In this document: positions 1 to 6,248 of the stretch, in pieces | Layout: the number at the start of each line of letters is the position of its first letter | Position numbering within the stretch: position 1 is the first letter of the stretch | Assembly: GCA_015523055.1 (NCBI GenBank) | Contig: WALD01000087.1 | Span: forward strand, 1 to 6,732 | DNA: 6,732 nucleotides | Source: Candidatus Altarchaeota archaeon | GTDB taxonomy: Archaea; Altiarchaeota; Altiarchaeia; IMC4; QMZM01 | Direction of reading: 5' to 3' | Position numbers and translations under genes: made by a program | Notes under the pieces: generated by a model | Seen by the model: only the letters and a program-made list of their open reading frames with translations | What the model was told of the DNA's origin: nothing | The model's database searches: none

Positions 1-34
1 ATCTATGAATGTATAAATAAAATGACTTTAGAGA

Positions 35-44
35 TTTATATATA
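35..44 (-). promoter_or_regulatory. TATA-like element, possibly for a gene beyond the left edge
   Basis: The minus strand reads TATATATAAA here, a very good match to an archaeal TATA box. Initiation about 26 bases downstream would fall near position 13, so the gene served would lie left of the window on the minus strand. Reading the other way, the plus strand also gives a TATA-like string, but it would drive transcription antisense to the desulfurase gene, so I prefer minus. The rest of 1-127 is AT-rich and I see no gene in it. Confidence 0.35.
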
Positions 45-84
45 GAATGGAGCATAGCAAAAGGGTATTATAAAATTTTATTAG

Positions 85-116
85 TGCAGATAAATATAAA
101 TGCAGATAAATATAAA
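85..116. repeat. Perfect 16-bp tandem duplication
   Basis: The unit TGCAGATAAATATAAA occurs twice back to back (85-100 and 101-116) with no mismatch. It begins 11 bases beyond the stop codon of the cysteine desulfurase gene. Read on the minus strand it is T-rich (TTTATATTTATCTGCA), so it could help transcript termination after that gene or supply TATA-like sites for a gene to the left. Neither role is shown by the sequence. A recent replication-slippage duplication is the simplest explanation. Confidence 0.85.
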
Positions 117-127
117 TAGTGATGGTC

Positions 128-1333
128 TTATTCTTCCCGATTGTTTCTGAGTTTCTCAACCAGTTCCTTTATAGATTCTATCGAAAAATCTATCTCATCG
201 GTCGTATTCTCCTTTCCAACAGTAATCCTGATGCTTCCATTTGCCTCCTCCGGTGTTAGCCCGATAGCCCTGAGAACGTGGCTCGGCTCCCTGCTATGGG
301 AGGAGCAGGCCGATGCAGTGGAAACAGAGATTCCTTTCCTATCCAGCTCATGGAGCAATGAATTTCCATCAATGCGGTTGAATGAGATGTTAGCATTATT
401 GCATAACCGATTTTCCCGGGGGCCATTAAGCCATGAATCCGGAATTTCATCAAGGATTCCATCAACCAGTCTGTTTCTTAGTTTCATCATCTGTTGAATC
501 TCCCTTTCCCCTGTAATCTCACTGGCTTTTGCAAATCCGACTATTCCCGGGATATTCTCCGTCCCGCTCCTGAGATTGAATTCATGCCCTCCGCCGTGCT
601 GCCATGGCTCTATTCTGGTGCCCTTTCTGATAAATAATGCCCCGACCCCTTTAGGGCCGTAAATCTTATGAGAATTTATAGTAACAAGGTCAAGGTTCTG
701 CTTCTTAACATTCAGCGGAACCTTTGTGAAACTCTGGCAGGCATCAGTATGAAAATAGACGCCCCTATCGGAGCAGATTTTTCCTATCCCGTCTAGATTC
801 TGAATGGTCCCTATCTCATTATTACCATGAATTATTGAAACGAGAATTGTATCCTTCCTGATGGAATTCTCCAGCTCTTTCAGGTCAATAAATCCCTCCC
901 GGTCCACATTCAGGTGTTCCACCTCAAAGCCCTCCTTTTCCAGCCACCTGCAGGAATTTAGAATACAGGAATGCTCAATCCTTGAGATTATAATGTGCTT
1001 TCCTTTCTCCCTGTTCGCGAACGCTATTCCCTTCAGCGCAAGGTTATTGGATTCCGTCCCTCCGGAGGTGAAGATAATCTCTTCCGGGATTGCCCCCAGC
1101 TTCCGGGCTATGTTCTCTCTGCTTTTCTCCAGCACCTGTTTCGCCTCCCTCCCAAAGGAATGCAGAGAGGAGGCATTACCAAAGCTTTTAGAGAGAAAGG
1201 GTTTCATTGCCTCCTCAACGACCGGGTCAACAGGAGTCGTTGAGGCATGGTCAAGATATATCCTTCTGACTTCTCCCCTCCCTGAAGAGAGATGGTCCTC
1301 TGGTGAGCTGTCCATCTTTTTTTTCATTATCAT
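128..1333 (-). CDS. nifS: Cysteine desulfurase, NifS/IscS type
   Basis: This PLP enzyme takes sulfur from L-cysteine, giving alanine and an enzyme persulfide used for Fe-S clusters and thiolated products; it is cytosolic. At 401 aa it is full length for the family. Visible landmarks are the N-terminal YLDHASTTP near residue 26, GGTES at 91-95, His121 in the IEH motif, the HTDACQ motif at 195-200 (Asp197 and Gln200 contact PLP), the Schiff-base Lys223 in SHKIYGPKG, RSGTEN at 255-260, and catalytic Cys343 in SACSSHSREPSHVL, the class I NifS/IscS loop. A His replaces the usual Gln in the GGGQE motif (GGGHE, 247-251). About 23 residues precede the conserved core, so starts at Met3 (1327) or Met7 (1315) remain possible. 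I kept 1333 because its ATG overlaps the nadA stop as ATGA, typical of coupled genes; no Shine-Dalgarno is visible. No IscU or SufBC scaffold gene lies nearby. The symbol could equally be iscS. Confidence 0.95.
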   Translation of the reverse strand: MIMKKKMDSSPEDHLSSGRGEVRRIYLDHASTTPVDPVVEEAMKPFLSKSFGNASSLHSFGREAKQVLEKSRENIARKLGAIPEEIIFTSGGTESNNLALKGIAFANREKGKHIIISRIEHSCILNSCRWLEKEGFEVEHLNVDREGFIDLKELENSIRKDTILVSIIHGNNEIGTIQNLDGIGKICSDRGVYFHTDACQSFTKVPLNVKKQNLDLVTINSHKIYGPKGVGALFIRKGTRIEPWQHGGGHEFNLRSGTENIPGIVGFAKASEITGEREIQQMMKLRNRLVDGILDEIPDSWLNGPRENRLCNNANISFNRIDGNSLLHELDRKGISVSTASACSSHSREPSHVLRAIGLTPEEANGSIRITVGKENTTDEIDFSIESIKELVEKLRNNREE

Positions 1334-2247
1334 ACAACTTTGAGCATCTGATCAACGGACTTCTTTGCCCTGATTCTGATTTCCTCAGGAACCTTTACCT
1401 CGTATTCCATATTCTTGAGAGACCAGAGGATCTTTTCAGGGGTTATCTTTTTCATATCCGGGCATATAGCCTGCTCTGAAGCAGGATAGAATTTCTTCCC
1501 TGGATTTTCCTTCCTGAGCCGGTGGAGAATTCCGATCTCTGTCCCTACAATGAATTCCCGGGTATCTGACTCTCGTGCATACCTGCACATCCCACCGGTT
1601 GAGAGAACCTCATCTGCAATCCCCACAACCCCCGGAATGCACTCGGGGTGTACCATAACCTTTGCATCTGGATGTAATTCCTTCTGCCTCCGAATATCCT
1701 CCTGACTTATCCTCACATGCGTTGGACAGAAGCCATTCCAGGGGATAATCGTCTTCCTGGAGTTCTTTGAAACATAGTCTGCCAGATACCTGTCAGGGAC
1801 GAAGATGATCTTTTTTCTTTCCATGGAATTTACAACATTTATTGCATTGCTGGATGTACAGGAGATGTCTGTCTCCGCCTTCACATCTGCAGTGGTATTG
1901 ACATAGCCCACAACCCCTGCATCGGGATGTTCTGCTTTCAATTTCCTTAACCCCCCTGCGGTGATTCTGTCAGCCATGGGGCAACCGGCACCCATGTCGG
2001 GCAGCAAAACCTTCTTCCCCGGGGAGAGGATTGAGGCGGTTTCAGCCATAAAACGCACCCCACAGAAAACAACAATATCAGCCTCAATCTTTTCAGCAAT
2101 TCTACTGAGTTCCAGAGAATCCCCTATATAGTCCGCGATATCCTGCACATCGCCTGACTGGTAGTTATGAGCGAGGATAGTTGCATTCCTCTCTTCCTTC
2201 AGTTTCTGGATTTTTTCTGCGGTACCTGATTGGGCCATTACAAACAC
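1330..2247 (-). CDS. nadA: Quinolinate synthase NadA
   Basis: NadA condenses iminoaspartate with dihydroxyacetone phosphate to quinolinate, the precursor of NAD, using an oxygen-sensitive [4Fe-4S] cluster. The 305-aa protein matches the short archaeal/thermophile form. The three cluster cysteines are Cys89 in GAGCPMAD, Cys174 in WNGFCPTH and Cys262 in SEQAICPDMKKIT. Other family landmarks are LAHNYQ at 25-30, GDSLELSR at 42-49, FMAETA near 66, the VNTTADVKAETD stretch near 116, CTSSNA at 130-135 and VHPEC at 199-203. The reading frame opens with GTG at 2247, but ATG at 2238 (Met4, giving MAQSGTAEKIQ) is at least as likely; neither has a Shine-Dalgarno site. The gene is first in an operon with the cysteine desulfurase, which it overlaps by four bases. 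The enzyme supplying iminoaspartate (NadB or aspartate dehydrogenase) and NadC are not in the window. It is divergent from mch across a 283-base control region. Confidence 0.96.
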   Translation of the reverse strand: MFVMAQSGTAEKIQKLKEERNATILAHNYQSGDVQDIADYIGDSLELSRIAEKIEADIVVFCGVRFMAETASILSPGKKVLLPDMGAGCPMADRITAGGLRKLKAEHPDAGVVGYVNTTADVKAETDISCTSSNAINVVNSMERKKIIFVPDRYLADYVSKNSRKTIIPWNGFCPTHVRISQEDIRRQKELHPDAKVMVHPECIPGVVGIADEVLSTGGMCRYARESDTREFIVGTEIGILHRLRKENPGKKFYPASEQAICPDMKKITPEKILWSLKNMEYEVKVPEEIRIRAKKSVDQMLKVV

Positions 2248-2262
2248 ACAGAGTAATAACGC

Positions 2263-2270
2263 TCTATAGG
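2263..2270 (-). promoter_or_regulatory. Weak TATA-like box for nadA
   Basis: The minus strand reads CCTATAGA here. Its centre is about 29 bases upstream of ATG 2238, so initiation 26-27 bases downstream would give an mRNA starting almost at that ATG. This suggests a leaderless nadA transcript and favours the ATG over GTG 2247. The match to consensus is mediocre, so this is tentative. Confidence 0.3.
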
Positions 2271-2285
2271 GGTGAATGAGTCACC
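2271..2285. promoter_or_regulatory. Small dyad (GGTGA-5-TCACC), possible operator for nadA
   Basis: Perfect 5-bp arms GGTGA (2271-2275) and TCACC (2281-2285) flank a 5-base spacer. The dyad lies directly upstream of the putative nadA TATA box, where an archaeal regulator could block TBP/TFB binding. No NAD-responsive regulator is encoded in the window and such short dyads arise by chance, so an operator role is only an inference. Confidence 0.25.
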
Positions 2286-2423
2286 TATTGGTACAAATGA
2301 CGGAGCAAAGAAATCGTGAATCCTCGGGGGTTATATTGACATTTTTAATATCCATGACTATTTCGATTTCATATTCAAAATATTTTCACGAAGGGAGTGG
2401 TTTACTATTCATAGTGCATCTGA

Positions 2424-2435
2424 GGTATATAAATA
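2424..2435 (+). promoter_or_regulatory. Distal TATA box for mch
   Basis: GGTATATAAATA is a strong archaeal TATA match. Initiation about 26 bases downstream (near 2456) would leave a 5' leader of roughly 75 bases before the mch ATG at 2531. I see no recognisable riboswitch or stable hairpin in that leader. Confidence 0.5.
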
Positions 2436-2487
2436 AGGAAGGATTCTTTTAGTCCGCGATATTTTCCTTGATTTTTAGCAGTCAAGT

Positions 2488-2498
2488 GATATACTATA
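2488..2498 (+). promoter_or_regulatory. Proximal TATA-like box for mch
   Basis: TGATATACTAT is a weaker TATA-like element. Its centre is about 37 bases upstream of the mch ATG, so initiation would fall near 2520 and leave a leader of about 10 bases. The lack of a Shine-Dalgarno site before the ATG fits a leaderless or near-leaderless message better than the long leader from the distal box. Both promoters may be used. Confidence 0.3.
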
Positions 2499-2530
2499 CT
2501 ACTGACAAAGAGCATACACACTAACAAAAG

Positions 2531-3427
2531 ATGAATCTTAATCAAGAATGCTACAAGATTCTCAAGGGGCTTGAGAGCGTTGCAGACGTGACCGAGTATG
2601 GGGATTCAAAGATATTGGATCTCGGCATTAACAGGGATCCTGGCATGGATGTCGGAATAAAGATTGCAGAGGTTACCATGGGCTCTCTGGGAGAGGTCAG
2701 GATAGAGGATAACAGAATCCATGTCAGTATCCCCGAGAAACCATCTATCGCATGCCTTGGCTGCCAGCTCGCGGACTGGGCAATTTTAATAGGAGATAAA
2801 AACAGGATGGGCTCCGGTCCGGCGAGAATTCTGGCAAGAAAGCCCCCTGGGATTATCGATAAAATTGGGTATCGGGAGAAATCCGATAAGGCTGCCATTG
2901 TAATCGAAACGCCTGTCCTTCCTGATGAAAAAACATGCAATTATATCCTTAAGAGTACCGGGGCAAAAAAACTAATAATTGCAGCATTCAGGGAGAATTC
3001 TAAGGTGGGTTTCATCAATATCATGGCCCGTGTCGTTGAAATGGCTCTATTCAGGCTTGACAATCTTGGCTATAACACGGACCAAATAATATCTGCCGAA
3101 GGAACTGCCCCCTTACCAAAACTGGATGATAGGGTTATGTTCACCTCAAATGACGCAATAATCTATGGCAGTTCGGTCAGGATTGAGGTCAAGGACTGGG
3201 ACCCTGAGCTGACGGAAAAGATGGTCTCCAGAGCCTCAAAGTTTTATGGCCGGAGCTTTGAGGAAATCTTCAACGAAGCGGGAGGCGATTTCTATAGAAT
3301 AGATCCCAGCATCTTTGCTCCGGCAGAATTGCGTATATCCTTTGAAGGTAATCATTACCACATTGGCCGCATAGACCAAAAGATTATAGAAAGGATAGGG
3401 TATCCAGAGACGGAGAATTCAGAATGA
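2531..3427 (+). CDS. mch: Divergent methenyltetrahydromethanopterin cyclohydrolase (Mch) homologue
   Basis: Mch interconverts N5-formyl-H4MPT and N5,N10-methenyl-H4MPT in the cytosolic one-carbon pathway of methanogens, methane/alkane-oxidising archaea, Archaeoglobi and some methylotrophic bacteria. Family membership rests on MGSGPAR at 93-99, ARVVE at 166-170, GTAPLPKLDD at 191-200, SNDAIIYGSSV at 206-216 and DFYRIDPSIFAPAELRI at 253-269. Arg167 and Glu170 match the spacing of the Arg183/Glu186 pair that I recall as catalytically important in the Archaeoglobus enzyme. At 298 aa it is somewhat shorter than the usual 310-325, with gaps before the TDHP region and after GTAP. Recalled family motifs are altered: TDHP is EKPS (70-73), APTASxxGxxQ is AAFRENSKVGFIN, and GRTND is FTSND. 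It may be a genuine but fast-evolving Mch or a paralogue with a changed substrate. No Shine-Dalgarno precedes the ATG. It overlaps the next gene as ATGA, so the two are probably co-translated. Confidence 0.85.
   Translation: MNLNQECYKILKGLESVADVTEYGDSKILDLGINRDPGMDVGIKIAEVTMGSLGEVRIEDNRIHVSIPEKPSIACLGCQLADWAILIGDKNRMGSGPARILARKPPGIIDKIGYREKSDKAAIVIETPVLPDEKTCNYILKSTGAKKLIIAAFRENSKVGFINIMARVVEMALFRLDNLGYNTDQIISAEGTAPLPKLDDRVMFTSNDAIIYGSSVRIEVKDWDPELTEKMVSRASKFYGRSFEEIFNEAGGDFYRIDPSIFAPAELRISFEGNHYHIGRIDQKIIERIGYPETENSE
3412..3415 (+). promoter_or_regulatory. Ribosome binding site GGAG for the radical SAM gene
   Basis: GGAG lies 8 bases before the ATG at 3424, inside the last codons of mch, and supports that start. 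It is the only clear Shine-Dalgarno site I found in front of a gene here, as expected for an internal operon gene. Confidence 0.6.
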
Positions 3428-4446
3428 AATCTGACGAAATTCCCATCATAACCAAAAAGGGTTTCATAGACGAGTTATACAGGGAGGGGAAGATCTATGC
3501 CCCCTATGGTCTCTACGAACGGAAGGTTCATGGCTACAAGATATTCAAGATTCCCTTCAATGCCAGTTTTACCTGCCCCAATTGGGACGGCCGCCTCAGC
3601 AGATCAGGGTGTATATTCTGCCCTAACTTCGCGAGGCAGTTTACCTATGAAAGCTTTCGGAGGGTCCTTACTGAGGATCTTGAGGAGCAGGTCAGGGATC
3701 AGATTAGATACTACAAAGCGCAGGGAGCGGGGGAAAAGGCCCTTGTCTATGTCGCCTTTGGAACCAACACCTATCTATCAGTGGATAAGCTGAAGAAGAT
3801 ATTTGATACCGCTCTTAATCACAGGGATGTCATCGGCCTCTCCATAGGAACGAGACCCGACTGCCTCCCTGACGAGGTTCTGGATCTGCTGCAGGGATAC
3901 ATAAAGGAGGGAAAAGAGATCTGGCTGGAGCTCGGTCAGCAGTCCGTCCACTTTCACACGGATGAGAGGGCTAACAGGCAACACGGTTTTGCAGAAAGCA
4001 TCAGAGTAGTTAGAGAGGCACACAAGAGAGGAATCTACGTTCTGTTCTTCATCATTCTTGGCCTTCCCTATGAAACCCCATCCGAGGTCATCGAAACCGC
4101 AAGAGTTGTCTCAGCTATCGGGATTGATGCCATAAAGCTCTATCCATGCCTTGTTATGGAGGGGACCCAATTGCAAAAGGAATACAGAGACGGGACCTAC
4201 AGGCCCCTCAGCAGTCTGGAGTATGCCGCCCTCGCAGCAGATTTTCTGGAGAATCTCAGCCCCCACGTCCTTATCCAGAGAATCTCAAAAGACTGCGGCC
4301 TTGATGGGAAGATAGCCCCCGGCTGGGATACGCACCGCTGGATTGTAGGGCCCAGGGTTGAGAAAATCCTGATGATAAGAGGCACAAAGCAGGGCTCAAG
4401 ATTCAAACTGGGATTAACGGCGGAGGAGCTGGTGCCTTTAGAATAA
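3424..4446 (+). CDS. Radical SAM protein, YhcC/TIGR01212 (Elp3-like) type
   Basis: This family cleaves S-adenosylmethionine with a [4Fe-4S] cluster to make a 5'-deoxyadenosyl radical; the substrate of the TIGR01212/YhcC group is not established to my knowledge. The cluster ligands are Cys51, Cys63 and Cys66 in FTCPNWDGRLSRSGCIFCPN, with CX11CX2C spacing that matches YhcC proteins rather than the common CX3CX2C. Further family landmarks are FGTNTY at 112-117, GLSIGTRPDCLPDEVLDLL from 138, LELGQQSVH at 168-176 where YhcC proteins have ELGLQ, the ILGLPYE strand at 211-217, EGTQLQKEY at 246-254 and the C-terminal LIQRIS near 283. At 340 aa it is slightly longer than the usual 300-320, with extra residues mainly at the C terminus. 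The ATG overlaps the mch stop codon, so the protein is translationally coupled to Mch. A role tied to H4MPT or C1 metabolism is suggested by position only. Its 3' end carries a short tandem duplication. Confidence 0.9.
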   Translation: MKSDEIPIITKKGFIDELYREGKIYAPYGLYERKVHGYKIFKIPFNASFTCPNWDGRLSRSGCIFCPNFARQFTYESFRRVLTEDLEEQVRDQIRYYKAQGAGEKALVYVAFGTNTYLSVDKLKKIFDTALNHRDVIGLSIGTRPDCLPDEVLDLLQGYIKEGKEIWLELGQQSVHFHTDERANRQHGFAESIRVVREAHKRGIYVLFFIILGLPYETPSEVIETARVVSAIGIDAIKLYPCLVMEGTQLQKEYRDGTYRPLSSLEYAALAADFLENLSPHVLIQRISKDCGLDGKIAPGWDTHRWIVGPRVEKILMIRGTKQGSRFKLGLTAEELVPLE

Positions 4447-4464
4447 ATACTTTAGAATAGATAC
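4437..4464. repeat. Imperfect 14-bp tandem duplication across a stop codon
   Basis: TTTAGAATAAATAC (4437-4450) is followed directly by TTTAGAATAGATAC (4451-4464), identical at 13 of 14 positions. The first copy holds the last codons and TAA stop of the radical SAM gene; the second fills nearly the whole 20-base gap to the end of convergent acsA. It is probably a slippage duplication that spread the two gene ends apart. Confidence 0.85.
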
Positions 4465-4466
4465 CG

Positions 4467-6203
4467 TCAGTATTCCTCCAGTGTTGAGGTATCCCCAAGG
4501 GGCAGTCCCAACTCCTGAGCCTTAAGAAGCCTTCTCATTATCTTTCCCGAACGGGTCTTCGGCAGCGACTTCCTGAACTCTATTTCTCTTGGATATGCAT
4601 GCCCTGCCAGCCGGGTCTTGACGAATCTCTGGATATCCTTCATCAGCTTATCTGTAGGTCTATGCCTTTCCCTCAAAACAACGAATGCCTTTATTATCTC
4701 CCCTCTCATGGGGTCGGGCTTCCCTATCACTGCTGCTTCCACTATTGCAGGGTGTTCCACAAGAGCGGATTCAACCTCAAAGGGACCTACTCTCTCCCCC
4801 GATGTTTTAATGACATCATCCGCTCTCCCGATAAACCAGAAATAACCGTCTTTATCCATAAATGCCCTGTCCCCGGAGACATACCACCCCTTCCTAAAAT
4901 ATGAATGGTACTTTTTAGGATTTTTCCATATCTCCCGCATCATGGAGGGCCATCCCGACTTCAATGCAAGATCTCCCTCGGTTCCGGGTGGAAGTTTCTT
5001 TCCATCCTTATCAATTATGGCAGCCTCTATCCCCGGAAAAGGTTTGCCCATGGAGCCAGGCTTTATCGGCATACAGGGATAATTCGCTATGAGAATTCCA
5101 CCACCTTCGGTCTGCCACCAGTTGTCGTGGAAGGGGAGTCCAAGCACCTTAAGACTCCACCTTATCGGCTCCGGATTCAGGGGTTCTCCGACCGAGCAGA
5201 GATGCCTGAGGGTTGAGAGATCATATTTTTTCGGGAGTCTGTCACCGGCCTTCATCAACATCCTTATGGCAGTTGGAGCGGTGTACCATATACTAACCTC
5301 ATATTTCTCGATTAATGAGTACCATCTCTCCGGATCAAATCTTCCCTCATAAATCACCTGAGAAACACCACAAGACCACGAGCCAAGGATTTCATAGGCG
5401 ACCCCTGTGACCCAGCCCGGATCGGCAGTACACCAGTAGACATCATCATCGTGGAGGTCAAGAACCCACTTTGCAGTTATATGCTCCTGAATTATCGAAT
5501 AATGAGCATGCATCACACCTTTTGGTTTTCCCGTCGTGCCTGATGTATAGAGCATGAAGGCATGGTCTTCAGGATTCATTCTCTTCACCCTGAAATCCCT
5601 GCTCGCCCTGTCCATTTCCTTCTCATAACATACCTCGTTATAATGGAAATTCTTGTCACCAATCAGAATAATCTTCTCAAGTCCGGGTAATTCTTTCTCA
5701 ATCTGATAAACCCTGTGCTTTAACTCGGAATTGGTTATAAGGAATCTTGCCCCAGAGTTCTCCATCCTGTCCTTGATTCCCTGCGGACCAAACGCGGAAA
5801 ACATTGTCCCTGCAATGGCTCCCGTCTTCACAATGCCAAGGAAACAGATATATAACTCTGGAATTCTCGGCAGGAATATGAATACTCTGTCGCCTTTCCT
5901 GACACCCATCTTCTTCAGAACATTGGCGAATTTATTGGATAGATTCTTAATATCCTGAAACGTGTATTTCTCCTCCTCTCCGTCAGCTCCCTCCCAGTAG
6001 AGCGCTACCTTATTCTTTCTCCATCCATCTGCATGCCTGTCGATCGCGTTATGAGCAAGATTAAGCCTTCCCCCCTTGAAAAACTCAATCTCCTTTTTTA
6101 TATCCTTCCACCTGAAATTTTTTACTGCATCATCATAGTCCCTGAGATTGGGCTTCTTCTTCAGTTTTTTCTTATAGATGATTTTATGAGAAGGTATTTC
6201 CAT
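4467..6203 (-). CDS. acsA: Acetyl-CoA synthetase, AMP-forming, short AcsA type
   Basis: AcsA activates acetate with ATP and CoA to acetyl-CoA, AMP and pyrophosphate in the cytosol. The 578-aa protein resembles Bacillus AcsA (about 570 aa) from end to end rather than the 650-aa Acs of enterobacteria. ANL-superfamily motifs are all present: the phosphate loop YTSGTTGKPKGV at 219-230, CTADPGWVTG at 258-267, SVGEPLNPEPIRW at 337-349, DNWWQTEGGG at 360-369 (Trp363 sits where the acetate-pocket Trp414 of Salmonella Acs lies), YVSGD at 441-445, the hinge region GRADDVIKTSGERVGPFEVE at 459-478, and LPKTRSGKIMRR at 547-558 with catalytic Lys554. That lysine is the site acetylated in many bacterial Acs enzymes, but no acetyltransferase or deacetylase gene is nearby. 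Start ATG 6203 has no Shine-Dalgarno; a TATA-like tract about 27 bases upstream suggests a leaderless message. Propionate or other short acids are possible alternative substrates. Confidence 0.95.
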   Translation of the reverse strand: MEIPSHKIIYKKKLKKKPNLRDYDDAVKNFRWKDIKKEIEFFKGGRLNLAHNAIDRHADGWRKNKVALYWEGADGEEEKYTFQDIKNLSNKFANVLKKMGVRKGDRVFIFLPRIPELYICFLGIVKTGAIAGTMFSAFGPQGIKDRMENSGARFLITNSELKHRVYQIEKELPGLEKIILIGDKNFHYNEVCYEKEMDRASRDFRVKRMNPEDHAFMLYTSGTTGKPKGVMHAHYSIIQEHITAKWVLDLHDDDVYWCTADPGWVTGVAYEILGSWSCGVSQVIYEGRFDPERWYSLIEKYEVSIWYTAPTAIRMLMKAGDRLPKKYDLSTLRHLCSVGEPLNPEPIRWSLKVLGLPFHDNWWQTEGGGILIANYPCMPIKPGSMGKPFPGIEAAIIDKDGKKLPPGTEGDLALKSGWPSMMREIWKNPKKYHSYFRKGWYVSGDRAFMDKDGYFWFIGRADDVIKTSGERVGPFEVESALVEHPAIVEAAVIGKPDPMRGEIIKAFVVLRERHRPTDKLMKDIQRFVKTRLAGHAYPREIEFRKSLPKTRSGKIMRRLLKAQELGLPLGDTSTLEEY

Positions 6204-6225
6204 TATTAGGATATTCTCTGCAGAG

Positions 6226-6235
6226 TTTAAAAAAG
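6226..6235 (-). promoter_or_regulatory. TATA-like tract for acsA
   Basis: The minus strand reads CTTTTTTAAA, centred 26-28 bases upstream of the acsA ATG at 6203, so initiation would fall at or next to that ATG. The upstream bases are C-rich and do not resemble a BRE, which weakens the call. A second AT-rich candidate (AATTTATACC, 6241-6250) lies further upstream. Confidence 0.35.
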
Positions 6236-6241
6236 AGGGGG
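6229..6241 (-). terminator. Possible poly-T terminator after the YihY-family gene
   Basis: On the minus strand, a few bases after the TAA at 6251-6249, a C-rich run leads into six T residues (6234 down to 6229). Archaeal RNA polymerase can terminate at T-runs without a hairpin, so this may end the YihY-family transcript. It overlaps the proposed acsA TATA tract, and read-through into acsA is equally possible. Confidence 0.3.
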
Positions 6242-6248
6242 GTATAAA

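Noticed and set aside
71..80. Palindrome TAAAATTTTA as a terminator or binding site after the desulfurase gene.
   Set aside because: A 10-base A/T palindrome is expected by chance in DNA this AT-rich and has no GC stem.
861..1343. Long plus-strand open frame opposite the 5' part of the cysteine desulfurase gene (160 codons).
   Set aside because: It lies wholly antisense to a well-supported gene and its translation is low-complexity Ser/Phe/Pro-rich without a family match, as expected of a shadow frame.
2276..2452. A 58-codon plus-strand open frame (starting MSHLLVQMTEQ) with a hydrophobic middle, in the nadA-mch gap.
   Set aside because: No properly spaced ribosome site, no recognisable family, and its 3' end runs through the strong mch TATA box. 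An open frame of this length can arise by chance in one of six frames. Conservation in relatives would be needed to revive it.
4460..4493. Imperfect hairpin, GATACC-g-TCA pairing with TGAGGTATC (9-bp stem, one bulge, 15-base loop), at the convergent gene ends.
   Set aside because: There is no T-run on either side, the loop is long, and most of it lies in the final acsA codons, so I do not call it a terminator.
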